A stretch of 64,000 nt of DNA from Thiodiazotropha sp040506975. GTDB taxonomy: Bacteria; Pseudomonadota; Gammaproteobacteria; Chromatiales; Chromatiaceae. Below the pieces are notes generated by a model. That model was not told the DNA's origin, did no database searches, and saw only the letters and a program-made list of their open reading frames with translations. The position numbers were made by a program, and so were the translations under genes. Shown in pieces: positions 54,704 through 63,418 of the stretch. Numbering within the stretch: position 1 is the stretch's first letter; the number at the start of each line of letters is the position of its first letter. The stretch spans positions 186,001 to 250,000 of the forward strand of contig OZ242974.1 of the NCBI GenBank assembly GCA_965211775.1, given 5' to 3'.

Positions 54704-55346
54704 GTAAGTATCCCTCGGCAAAGCCGGGGGCTTTAGTTGTGAACCGCTCGAAGCGGTCTGTAAAACGGAGCCTATTGGCTCCTTGAGCCCCTCAAAGGGG
54801 CTGTTACATCAACTGTAACTGATCAATCCTACGGTCTTCCGCTTCCTGCTGCCGTATATACTCCCGAATCACCTGCTCATCCCTGCCTACCGTCGAGGTA
54901 AAATATCCCCTGGCCCAGAAATGATGGCCAACATAGTTCCTTTTCCGACCCAGGTAGGTACGGGCTATGTGGATCGCACTTTTACCTTTGATAAACCCAA
55001 CTACCTGCGATACCGCATATTTTGGTGGCATCGATATCATCATATGGACATGATCTGCCATAACATGCCCTTCCTCTATCAAACTCTCTTTCTGCCTCGC
55101 CAGCCGATGAAATACCTCTCCAAGCTCCTGCCTGATCTGCCCAAAAAGCGTCTTCCTCCGGTACTTCGGAATAAAAACAATATGGTACTTACACTCCCAT
55201 CTCGTGTGGCTTAAACTTTCTACTTGTCTCATGGTTTCTCCTTAGCGTGTTGCTTGGCGGCTCACGCTTTGGGGTTACTATGAGACTACTGTTTCTGTCA
55301 AACTGTTGATGCCTCCCCAGCAGAGCTGAGGGGTCTCCATTTTTGT
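54704..55346 (-). mobile_element. IS200/IS605-family element copy 2
   Basis: Intact 643-bp copy. The left end follows CTAG (55347-55350 on the plus strand) and the right end is GTAAGTAT at 54704. It has the same four hairpins near the right end as copy 1, with uninterrupted CTAAAGCCCCCGG, which proves where IS1380-A entered copy 1. Confidence 0.94.
54804..55232 (-). CDS. tnpA: Y1 HUH transposase TnpA, IS200/IS605
   Basis: A 142-residue protein, same as copy 1 except Met for Ile before PPKY. HVH metal site and catalytic Tyr present. The likely active copy in the window. Confidence 0.95.
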   Translation of the reverse strand: MRQVESLSHTRWECKYHIVFIPKYRRKTLFGQIRQELGEVFHRLARQKESLIEEGHVMADHVHMMISMPPKYAVSQVVGFIKGKSAIHIARTYLGRKRNYVGHHFWARGYFTSTVGRDEQVIREYIRQQEAEDRRIDQLQLM

Positions 55347-55350
55347 CTAG

Positions 55351-55878
55351 CAGCCACAACCGTTATCGACTAGTCAGCTGAGATCCCGATATCCTCGCGT
55401 CACTGAAGTTGCCGGCAATCAAGAATCCGGCCATGACAGAGATCTTTCAGGTTAAGTTATTCAGCCAGCATTATATTTTCGTATAAAGACACCGCCATGA
55501 AGATCGATCTGGATTCAGACCGGATCTTTAAAATTCCTACCCGGAGGGTTTGTATGGATAACCAAAATCATCGATCGTGAGTGGACCGGCAATGCTGTTT
55601 GCGGGATCTTCACCGGGCGCTTTTTTCGATAGAGGTGGCAGGCTCATCCACGGCGATGTCATGAATGTCACTTGGCCGCGGGATACACCTATACCGAAAC
55701 CTTAGAGCCAAGCATTCAGGAAAGGGATAAAATGAATTGGGAAGATACAGGTCAATGGGTCTGCATTTCCATTTCGGCTAACTAAATTTCACAGGAATTC
55801 TGAGTGACGGGCCAAACATCCGGGCCGTCAGGGATGGCTAGGGTCTGTTAACACCCGATTCAGAGTTAAGCCAAAACG
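55351..55878. other. 528-bp gap with no intact gene
   Basis: Only short ORFs with stops occur here. At 55840-55863, AGGGTCTGTTAACACCCGATTC resembles one end of the MITE-like repeat. It stands 16 bp beyond the point where the pycB-like gene stops, so deletion next to such a repeat could have truncated that gene. I see nothing else. Confidence 0.4.
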
Positions 55879-56652
55879 CTAGCTTTCGTATTCGGTACCG
55901 CGCAGCGCCGCCACCAGGCTTTCGGTGGGCGGATGGGATGTACCTCCCGCAAACGATGAGATGGCCGTGTCTATATGGCGGCAGCCGTTTTCAATCGCCT
56001 TGAGCTGACACATTTCGGATTGACCGGCCGTCGCATGGCAATGCAGATGCAGGGGTAGATCCACCGCATCGATCAATGCCTTCACCAGCTCTGCGGTGGC
56101 ATATGGGGTCAACAATCCAGCCATGTCCTTAATGCAGATTGAGTCGCAGCCCATCACCTCCAGCTCCTGTCCCATGGCAACGAAACCCGCTACGTCATGC
56201 ACCGGGCTGACAGTGTAAGAGATCGTACCCTGAGCATGCTTGCCCGCCTCCTTGGTGGCTTCGATGGCGGTACGAAGATTCCGCAGATCGTTAAGCGCGT
56301 CGAAGATACGGAAAACATCCATGCCATTCTCGGCGGACTTGCGCACGAAGGCCCGCACCACATCATCCGAGTAGTGCCGGTATCCCAGCAGATTCTGGCC
56401 GCGCAGAAGCATCTGCAGCCGGGTATCAGGCAGCGCTTGACGCAGTTTGCGCAAGCGTTCCCAGGGGTCCTCTTTCAAAAATCTCAGGCAAGCGTCAAAG
56501 GTTGCGCCGCCCCAGCACTCCAACGACCAGTAGCCGATCCCATCGAGCTTCTCGCAAATCGGCAGCATGTCTTCCGTGCGCATGCGTGTGGCGATCAATG
56601 ATTGGTGGGCGTCACGCAGGATGACATCGGTGACTTGTACCTTGTTGGACAT
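55879..56652 (-). pseudogene. pycB: pyruvate carboxylase subunit B / OadA, 3'-truncated
   Basis: 257 residues, against about 600 for the family. Present is the carboxyltransferase TIM-barrel start: VTDVILRDAHQSLIATRMRT (about 7-26), the metal/substrate segment YWSLECWGGATFD (about 41-53), LLRGQNLLGYRHYSDDVV (about 81-98), the IKDMAGLLTP region and the HCH metal pair in LPLHLHCHATAGQS. It ends at GTEYES followed by TAG, where homologues continue TEYDTGLDL. The second half, including the biotinyl Lys domain, is absent, so the product cannot be biotinylated. AGGAG precedes the ATG. It is 14 bp after pycA. Confidence 0.88.
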
Positions 56653-56666
56653 TCGCGAACTCCTGA

Positions 56667-58085
56667 TCAAAGCCCCGTATGGGCTGCTGTCGCCGCCACC
56701 AAGACCAGGGCCAGGTCTTCAGGGCTGAGTTTCTGGGAGAATTGGGTCAGTTCCGGATGTGCCTCCACAAAACCGGTATTGAATTCACCCGAACGGAACT
56801 GTGGATGATGCAGGATTTCAAGGTAATAGGGTATGGTGGTCTTGATGCCTTGCAAACCCATATCGCGCAAGGCACGCTCACCCCGATTGATGGCATCCTC
56901 CCATTCCTGCGCCCAGACAATCACTTTGGCCAGCATCGAATCGTAATAGGGGGGGACCGTGTAGCCGGTGTAGATGGCGGCATCCGTCCGCACCCCCGGT
57001 CCACCTGGCGCATAGTAGCGTGATATGCGCCCAAAGCTGGGCAGAAAACCGTTTTTGGGATCCTCGGCATTGACACGGAACTGGATCGCAAAACCCTGGT
57101 GCACGATCTCATGCTGCTCGAAGCGCAGGGCCAAACCCGCAGCCACCCGGATCTGTTCCTCCACGATATCCACCCCGGTGATGGTCTCAGTAATCGTATG
57201 CTCCACCTGTACCCGGGTGTTCATCTCCATGAAATAGAAGCGCCCATCGGCATCGAGCAGAAACTCGACTGTGCCGGCGTTGGTGTAGCCCACCGCCTTG
57301 GCGGCCAAAACCGCAAGCCCCCCGAGATATTGCCGCTGGGCCTCATCGAGTTGCGGCGAGGGCGCGATCTCGATCAATTTCTGATTACGCCGCTGGATCG
57401 AGCAGTCGCGTTCATAGAGATGAATGGCGTTGCCGTAATGATCCGCCAGTACCTGAACCTCGATATGGCGAGGGTCAACGATGCACTTTTCCAGGAAGAT
57501 ATCGGCACGGCCGAACGCTTTGGTGGCTCCCGAGATTACCCGCTGATAATTGCGCTGCAGCTCTTCCGCGGTATCGCAACGACGGATGCCTCGACCCCCA
57601 CCGCCGGAAGTCGCTTTCAGCATCACCGGATAACCCAGCTCTTGTGCGAGTTCCAACGCCTCCTCGATATTTTCCAGGTTACCGTCAGAACCCGGCGTGA
57701 CAGGCAGGCCCGCAGCCTTCATCGCATCGCGCGCCTCGGTCTTGTCACCCATGCGTTTGATCACATCGGCGCCGGGACCGATAAAGGTGATGCCTCGTCG
57801 TGCACAGGCCGCCGCCAGTTCAGGGTTTTCCGAGAGGAATCCATAACCTGGATGGATCGCATCACAACCTGTCGATGCCGCCAGATTGACGATCCGGTGT
57901 ACGTTCAAATAACCCGCCAATGGATCACTGCCGAGACTGAAGGCTTCGTCAGCCTTCTTAACATGCAGGGAAAAGCGGTCCGCTTCGGAATAGATCGCGA
58001 CAGAACGAATACCCATATCCGCACACGCACGCATAATACGAACGGCAATTTCGCCCCTGTTTGCGATGAGTATTTTACGAATCAT
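56667..58085 (-). CDS. pycA: biotin carboxylase subunit of pyruvate carboxylase (PycA/AccC-like)
   Basis: A 472-residue ATP-grasp enzyme that carboxylates biotin. MIRKILIANRGEIAVRIMRA start, FIGPGADVIKRMGDK (about 105), the glycine-rich ATP loop KATSGGGGRGIRRC (about 158), EKCIVDPRHIEVQVLAD (about 201), MEMNTRVQVEH with the catalytic Glu/Asn/Arg (about 286) and the C-terminal domain are all in place. It is nearest to PycA by its pairing with an OadA/PycB gene. The domain is intact, but its biotin-carrier partner here is truncated, so it would need another carrier. A similar AccC for fatty acid synthesis is presumably elsewhere. Confidence 0.9.
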   Translation of the reverse strand: MIRKILIANRGEIAVRIMRACADMGIRSVAIYSEADRFSLHVKKADEAFSLGSDPLAGYLNVHRIVNLAASTGCDAIHPGYGFLSENPELAAACARRGITFIGPGADVIKRMGDKTEARDAMKAAGLPVTPGSDGNLENIEEALELAQELGYPVMLKATSGGGGRGIRRCDTAEELQRNYQRVISGATKAFGRADIFLEKCIVDPRHIEVQVLADHYGNAIHLYERDCSIQRRNQKLIEIAPSPQLDEAQRQYLGGLAVLAAKAVGYTNAGTVEFLLDADGRFYFMEMNTRVQVEHTITETITGVDIVEEQIRVAAGLALRFEQHEIVHQGFAIQFRVNAEDPKNGFLPSFGRISRYYAPGGPGVRTDAAIYTGYTVPPYYDSMLAKVIVWAQEWEDAINRGERALRDMGLQGIKTTIPYYLEILHHPQFRSGEFNTGFVEAHPELTQFSQKLSPEDLALVLVAATAAHTGL

Positions 58086-58358
58086 AAAGAATAAAACACC
58101 CTTTCTTATATACCTCAGCTGGTGGACATCTGATCTAATATTTCACTACCGGACTTTAATTTCAGCAGACTTCGACGCCCGCTGATCCGGTCATGGCTGT
58201 TGACTGAAATGCCATATTATGGCGAATTATTGAATCCACTATTTTGGGAGAGATCAATTTTTGTCGCTGCCCACAGCTTGCCTCCCATTTACAGTAATGT
58301 TCCGCAGCAAATGAGGGCAGCCTATGATCGTAAGGGCGCATTGAATGAAAGCATGCCG

Positions 58359-58694
58359 TTAGGCGCTTCTCCTGACGCCTTTGTCCTTGTCATCCGGGGT
58401 ATCCCTATCTTCCACGCCCTGGTAATCGATACTGATACGGTCACCCGCAAAAGTACGGAAATGGTTATCGGCAAAGGCAACGTGATCCGAGTGTTCACGA
58501 TAGCTGTCGATCACTGCCGGGTGACAGAAACGAACCAGCCAGGTAAAACGATAGCGGGCTCCCTCCTGCACCGCGTTGCCGGTGAATACCGCCCTGACAC
58601 CTGGAATTCGGGAAAGCACCCGCCGCCCTTCAGCCATCATGTCACGCACCTGCTGTTCATTCGCATCGGCGTTGTAGATAATCAGGTGCTCAAC
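58359..58694 (-). pseudogene. Dabb (stress-responsive A/B barrel) protein remnant, start lost
   Basis: A minus-strand frame reading VEHLIIYNADANEQQVRDMM, then SRIPGVRAVFTGNAVQEG, RYRFTWLVRFCHPAVIDSYREH and FAGDRISIDYQGVED, a clear Dabb domain. The frame runs upstream without a start into sequence that belongs, on the other strand, to a LysR fragment, so the start codon was lost at the junction at 58695. The rest of the domain is intact. Confidence 0.75.
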
Positions 58695-58695
58695 C

Positions 58696-59031
58696 GGCGA
58701 GCAGGGCTCGGGCACGCGCCTCGCCGCCGAGCGCTTTTTCGAGGAGCGGAAGATGGAACTGAAGACACGCATGACCCTCGGCAGCAACGAGGCGGTCAAG
58801 CAGGCCGTCGCAGGCGGCCTGGGAATAGCCATTGTCTCCCAACACACGCTCAGTCTGGATGCGGCATCCGGTGCCTATACTGTGCTGGACGTAAAAGGCT
58901 TCCCACTGCTGCGGCAATGGTACGCGGTCTATCTCAAGCGCAAGCGACTTTCAGCCATCACCGAGGCCTTCCTGCAGCACCTGATCAATGAAGGTGAAAG
59001 TCAGACTAAGAGAGAAACTAATACCGGATGA
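58696..59031 (+). pseudogene. LysR-family regulator, C-terminal fragment
   Basis: A 111-codon plus-strand frame, EQGSGTRLAAERFFEERK, then MTLGSNEAVKQAVAGGLGIAI and a VLDVKGFPLLRQWYAVYLK end. This is the last third of the effector domain of a LysR regulator of the CbbR/PycR type. The DNA-binding domain and two thirds of the sensor are gone. It is divergent from pycA, as PycR is in Pseudomonas, so it could be the remnant of that regulator; CbbR is the alternative. Confidence 0.75.
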
Positions 59032-59405
59032 CCTAAGCGAACCCACTTGTTGTTTCAGAACGATTCCAGTGTGCAAAAACATCAGGTTTGCATCCCGGGA
59101 CCTGGTGACGCTGATCCAATCGGTGATGCCGGTACTAAACACCCCAAATCCCATGGTTGCGTTTTCATTTCCACAACTTAATCTAATCCACCGGTGTAAC
59201 CGATCATTTCGATACCGTTACAGTCAGTCAAAAGCATGCTTACTCTTGATCCACAGATGCTGAACGGTTAATTTTTTCACCATGCCTCAGTGGTTCCAAC
59301 TGAGATGGCCCGAAACTGGCTGACCGGTGATAAATCGACATGATGCAGTAGAATATGAGAATGAAGAAAAGCTGATCTTGCTATAATTACAGTTATTGAC
59401 TGAAT
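59032..59405. other. 374-bp non-coding gap upstream of the P-type ATPase
   Basis: No coding frame or clear RNA element. The last 60 bases are AT-rich and should contain the ATPase promoter. I searched by eye for a metal-sensing riboswitch-like pattern and found none. Confidence 0.45.
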
Positions 59406-62120
59406 ATGGATACATTACTTTCCAAACATTGGCATCATTTATCAGCAGATGAAGTCGAGGGGCTTCTGGAGTCCAGCGCGACAAAAGGGCTCGATATCTT
59501 TGAGCTGGAGCATCGTCACGCCCATTACGGTCCGAACCGTCTAACGCCGCAAAAGGGCAAAGGTCCGCTGGAGCTTTTCTTTCTGCAATTTCATCAGCCG
59601 CTGATCTATATCCTGCTCGCCGCGGCACTGATTACTTTTCTCCTGCAAGAGTGGGTCGACAGCGGTGTCATTTTCGGGGTAGTGCTGGTCAATGCCATCG
59701 TTGGATTCATCCAGGAATCCAAGGCGCTGAAGGCCATCGAGGCCCTGGCACAATCCATGGAAGGTTCAGCCACCGTAGTCAGGGCGGGCAAGAAAACCGT
59801 TGTTCCCTCTTCTGATGTCGTCCCCGGCGACCTGGTGCTGATGCAATCTGGGGACAAGGTACCTGCCGACCTGCGTTTGGTGCAGTCTCGGGAATTGCAA
59901 ATCGATGAATCCACTCTGACCGGAGAATCCGTGCCTGTACAAAAGCGGACCGAACCGTTGGTCCAGGAAACCGTACTGGCCGATCGTCACAATATGGCTT
60001 ATTCATCGACCCTGGTGACCCACGGCACAGGCGCCGGGCTGGTGGTTGCCACCGGCGATTCGACCGAGATCGGCCATATCAATGCACTTATTTCCAGCGC
60101 CGAGATACTTGCCACACCGCTCACCCGTAAAATCACCCAATTCAGCGGTGTTCTGTTATGGATCATTCTGGTCCTGGCCGGATTGACCATTCTGGCCGGC
60201 TGGATGCATGGCGGCTCATTACTGGAAACCTTCATGGCCGCAGTTGCGCTGGCCGTGGGCGCAATACCGGAAGGACTGCCCGCCGCCATGACTATTATGC
60301 TGGCCATCGGCGTCGGCAAGATGGCCAGGCGCAATGCCATCATCCGCCGCATGCCGGCGGTGGAAACACTGGGCAGCACCACGGTCATCTGTTCCGATAA
60401 AACCGGCACCCTGACACAGAACCAGATGACCGTTAAGGAGGTTTGCGCCGGTGGCGGATGCTATGAGTTTGCCGGCACCGGCTACGCGCCGGAAGGGAAC
60501 ATTTCCCTCAGCGATTCCATTATCGACGTCAAAGCACATGGCGTGTTGATGGAATGCCTTCGCGCCGGTCTGTTGTGCAACGATTCCCGTCTGATCCATA
60601 ACGAGAAAAAATGGGGAATCGAGGGAGACCCGACCGAGGCCGCCCTGGTTTCCGCGGCACTGAAAGCGGGTCTCACGGCGGAGCGGTCCGAACAGGATTT
60701 TCCCCGTGTCGATACCATACCCTTTGAGTCCGAGCGTCACTACATGGCGACCCTGCACCAGACGGCCGCCGAAGCCCACGGCGTCATCTACATGAAAGGC
60801 TCCGTGGAGAGCATCGTCTCGCGTTGTCAGGACGCATTGGATTCCAATGGAGATCACGCTCCACTCGATACGAACCTGATCGATCGGCAAGTAGAGGAAA
60901 TGGCTATACGCGGTCTTCGCGTGCTGGCCTTCGCCAGAAAGATTCCAGGCGCTCCTACCTCATCAGTCGATCACGCTGACGTGAGTGAGGGCCTGACTTT
61001 CTTGGGCCTGCAGGCAATGATGGACCCCCCCAGGCAGGAGGCAATAAGCTCTGTAAATACCTGTCAGCAGGCAGGGGTGCGGGTGAAGATGATCACCGGT
61101 GATCATGTGGTAACTGCTGCAGCCATCGCTCATCAGATCGGTCTGGATGGCACCACGAAGGACAGTATGGATGATTTTGCGATCAGCGGCCACGCGCTGA
61201 CCGAACTAACCGATCAGAACCTGGTGGATGCCGCTGGAAAGATCGCAGTATTCGCCCGTGTTACGCCCGAGCAGAAACTACGTCTGGTCGAGGCGCTCCA
61301 GGCCCAAGGGCATGTCGTGGCAATGACAGGCGATGGTGTCAACGACGCGCCTGCGCTCAAGCAGGCCGATATTGGTGTCGCCATGGGTATGGGAGGAACA
61401 GAAGTGGCCAAGGAAGCGGCTGACATGGTACTGACCGACGATAACTTCTCGACCATCGAAGCGGCTGTTGAAGAGGGACGCGCAGTATTCGATAACCTGG
61501 TCAAATTCATCACCTGGACGCTACCGACAAACGTGGGGGAAGGTCTGGTGATTCTGCTGGCGGTCTTTCTCGGCGTCGCTTTACCCATCACCCCGGTACA
61601 GATTCTATGGATAAACATGACGACTGCCGTACTGTTGGGTTTGATGCTTGCCTTCGAAGATAAGGAGCCGGGTATCATGACCCGGCCACCCCGCCGTCCC
61701 GAAACACCTGTGATCACCCAAGAGCTGGCCATACGGATCGGGGTGGTGAGTTTGATGCTGGTCGCCGGTGCTTTCGGTCTCTTCGAATGGGTGCTGAGTC
61801 AGGGCCAAAGCCTTGAAATCGCAAGAACCGTGGCCATGAACATGTTTGTATTCGGCGAGCTTTTCTACTTGTTCAATTGCCGCTCGCTGCGTTACAGCAT
61901 GTTTCAGCTGGGTATATTCTCTAACCGATGGCTTATCCTGGGCGTGACGGTGATGACTGGGTTGCAGATACTCATGACCTACGTCCCAACAATGAACCTG
62001 CTTTTCGGGACCGCTCCGATCGGGCTTATAGAATGGGGTTTGATACTGGGTGGCGGCCTCGCGATCTATACCGTAGTGGGCACTGAAAAATGGTTGCGAC
62101 GCCGTGCGCATAAAACGTAA
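59406..62120 (+). CDS. P2-type cation-transporting ATPase (Ca2+-ATPase-like)
   Basis: A 904-residue P-type pump. It has the cation-ATPase N-terminal domain (HHLSADEVEGLLESSATKGL), the actuator motif LTGESVPV (about 178), the membrane motif AVGAIPEGLPAAMTI (about 284), the phosphorylation site ICSDKTGTLTQN (about 331, Asp is the phosphoacceptor), and the hinge MTGDGVNDAPALKQADIG (about 641). PEGLP in M4 and AxxxxxxxLxxxF helices make it a P2A/P2B-like calcium or other divalent/proton pump, not a heavy-metal P1B type: there is no CPx motif or metal-binding N-terminus. Ten membrane segments are expected. Single gene. Confidence 0.9.
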   Translation: MDTLLSKHWHHLSADEVEGLLESSATKGLDIFELEHRHAHYGPNRLTPQKGKGPLELFFLQFHQPLIYILLAAALITFLLQEWVDSGVIFGVVLVNAIVGFIQESKALKAIEALAQSMEGSATVVRAGKKTVVPSSDVVPGDLVLMQSGDKVPADLRLVQSRELQIDESTLTGESVPVQKRTEPLVQETVLADRHNMAYSSTLVTHGTGAGLVVATGDSTEIGHINALISSAEILATPLTRKITQFSGVLLWIILVLAGLTILAGWMHGGSLLETFMAAVALAVGAIPEGLPAAMTIMLAIGVGKMARRNAIIRRMPAVETLGSTTVICSDKTGTLTQNQMTVKEVCAGGGCYEFAGTGYAPEGNISLSDSIIDVKAHGVLMECLRAGLLCNDSRLIHNEKKWGIEGDPTEAALVSAALKAGLTAERSEQDFPRVDTIPFESERHYMATLHQTAAEAHGVIYMKGSVESIVSRCQDALDSNGDHAPLDTNLIDRQVEEMAIRGLRVLAFARKIPGAPTSSVDHADVSEGLTFLGLQAMMDPPRQEAISSVNTCQQAGVRVKMITGDHVVTAAAIAHQIGLDGTTKDSMDDFAISGHALTELTDQNLVDAAGKIAVFARVTPEQKLRLVEALQAQGHVVAMTGDGVNDAPALKQADIGVAMGMGGTEVAKEAADMVLTDDNFSTIEAAVEEGRAVFDNLVKFITWTLPTNVGEGLVILLAVFLGVALPITPVQILWINMTTAVLLGLMLAFEDKEPGIMTRPPRRPETPVITQELAIRIGVVSLMLVAGAFGLFEWVLSQGQSLEIARTVAMNMFVFGELFYLFNCRSLRYSMFQLGIFSNRWLILGVTVMTGLQILMTYVPTMNLLFGTAPIGLIEWGLILGGGLAIYTVVGTEKWLRRRAHKT

Positions 62121-62389
62121 CAACACACTAATATTGGAACGGGGAAAGTTGTTTGGGTCAGTCAAAAAGAAGCACCAGTTGAAAGCGCTTTCCTAAACCG
62201 TACCGATGTGAATATGAAGAGACATGAAAGCAAACCCTTTTACATTATCCGAGCACACCATGTTTTCTAAACATGGCGAGGAGCCGCTCTAAATGATGAT
62301 CTAAATGGGCTATCAACTCATCGGCGGACAACCGTGAATCCACCAACCCCGCCAAATCACCACCGGGCTTGAAGTCTTCCAAAAGTTTA

Positions 62390-63418
62390 CCTGATTACTC
62401 ATGAGGCTCAGCTATTGAGCCTGTGGTGCAAGCATAATGGAACCTACTGAATAAAAGAGGATTTCATCATGCCGAGAAATACTATTCAATTTCAAAAAGG
62501 TCTTGGTTTGCACGATTTTCTGGAACAATATGGGACCGAGGATCAGTGTCGACAGGCATTGTATGATTTGCGCTGGCCGACGGGCTATGTCTGCCCTGAG
62601 TGCGGCAACACAACAGGCTGTGAACTCAAAAAGCGTCAGATATATCAATGTCACAAGTGCCATCATCAGACTTCCCTGACCGCCGGCAGCATCTTCCATG
62701 GCGCCAAGCTGCCGCTGAGAACGTGGTTTCTTGCGATCTATCTGTTGACCCAACGCAAGAAAAGTATCTCGGCGCTGCAACTTTCCCGCGAAATCGGGGT
62801 GAACTACAATACGGCCTGGCGACTCAAGCATAAGTTGATGCAGGTGATGATGGAACGTGAGCGTGGAAAAAAACTGGCCGGTCGCATCGAATTGGATGAT
62901 GCTTATCTCGGAGGCGAGCAAGCCGGTAAGCGTGGTCGTGGGTCGCGCAACAAAATCCCTTTCGTAGCTGCTGTTGAGACGACGCGGGACGGCAGGCCCA
63001 TGAAAATTCAACTGCGTCGTGTAAGGGGCTTCCGCAAACGTGAAATCGCCCGCTACGCCCGCTCCTGCTTGATGCCTGGCAGCGAAGTCTTTACCGATGG
63101 GCTTTGGTGCTTTAGTGGCGTGACAACCGCTGATTGCCATCATAACCCCATGGTGACGGGTGGTGGGCGCCAAAGTGTCCAGTATTCGTGCTTCAAATGG
63201 GTAAACACGATGTTGGGTAATGTCAAAAACAGTCTGTTGGGTACTTTTCATGCGATTCGAGATAAACATGTGTCGCGTTATCTTGCTGAGTTCGAATATC
63301 GGTTTAACCGCCGTTTCGATTTACCCGCCATGATTGAACGATTGCTTTTTGCCGCTCTTCGCACTCCACCTATGCCATATCGCCTCTTGAGAATGGCTGA
63401 GGTTTAGGGGTAATCAGG
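62390..63418 (+). mobile_element. IS1595-family element copy 3
   Basis: Full-length, uninterrupted 1029-bp copy. Target duplication AAAGTTTA at 62382-62389 and 63419-63426. Ends identical to copies 1 and 2. Confidence 0.94.
62469..63407 (+). CDS. IS1595-family transposase
   Basis: 312 residues, differing from copy 1 by Ala for Thr in IFHG(A/T)KLPLRT and Met for Val in HHNP(M/V)VTG. All catalytic and zinc-ribbon residues present. Confidence 0.94.
   Translation: MPRNTIQFQKGLGLHDFLEQYGTEDQCRQALYDLRWPTGYVCPECGNTTGCELKKRQIYQCHKCHHQTSLTAGSIFHGAKLPLRTWFLAIYLLTQRKKSISALQLSREIGVNYNTAWRLKHKLMQVMMERERGKKLAGRIELDDAYLGGEQAGKRGRGSRNKIPFVAAVETTRDGRPMKIQLRRVRGFRKREIARYARSCLMPGSEVFTDGLWCFSGVTTADCHHNPMVTGGGRQSVQYSCFKWVNTMLGNVKNSLLGTFHAIRDKHVSRYLAEFEYRFNRRFDLPAMIERLLFAALRTPPMPYRLLRMAEV

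Noticed and set aside
58200..58991. A 263-codon plus-strand ORF across the Dabb remnant
   Set aside because: It runs antisense to a clear Dabb domain and reads through the LysR fragment in the wrong frame.
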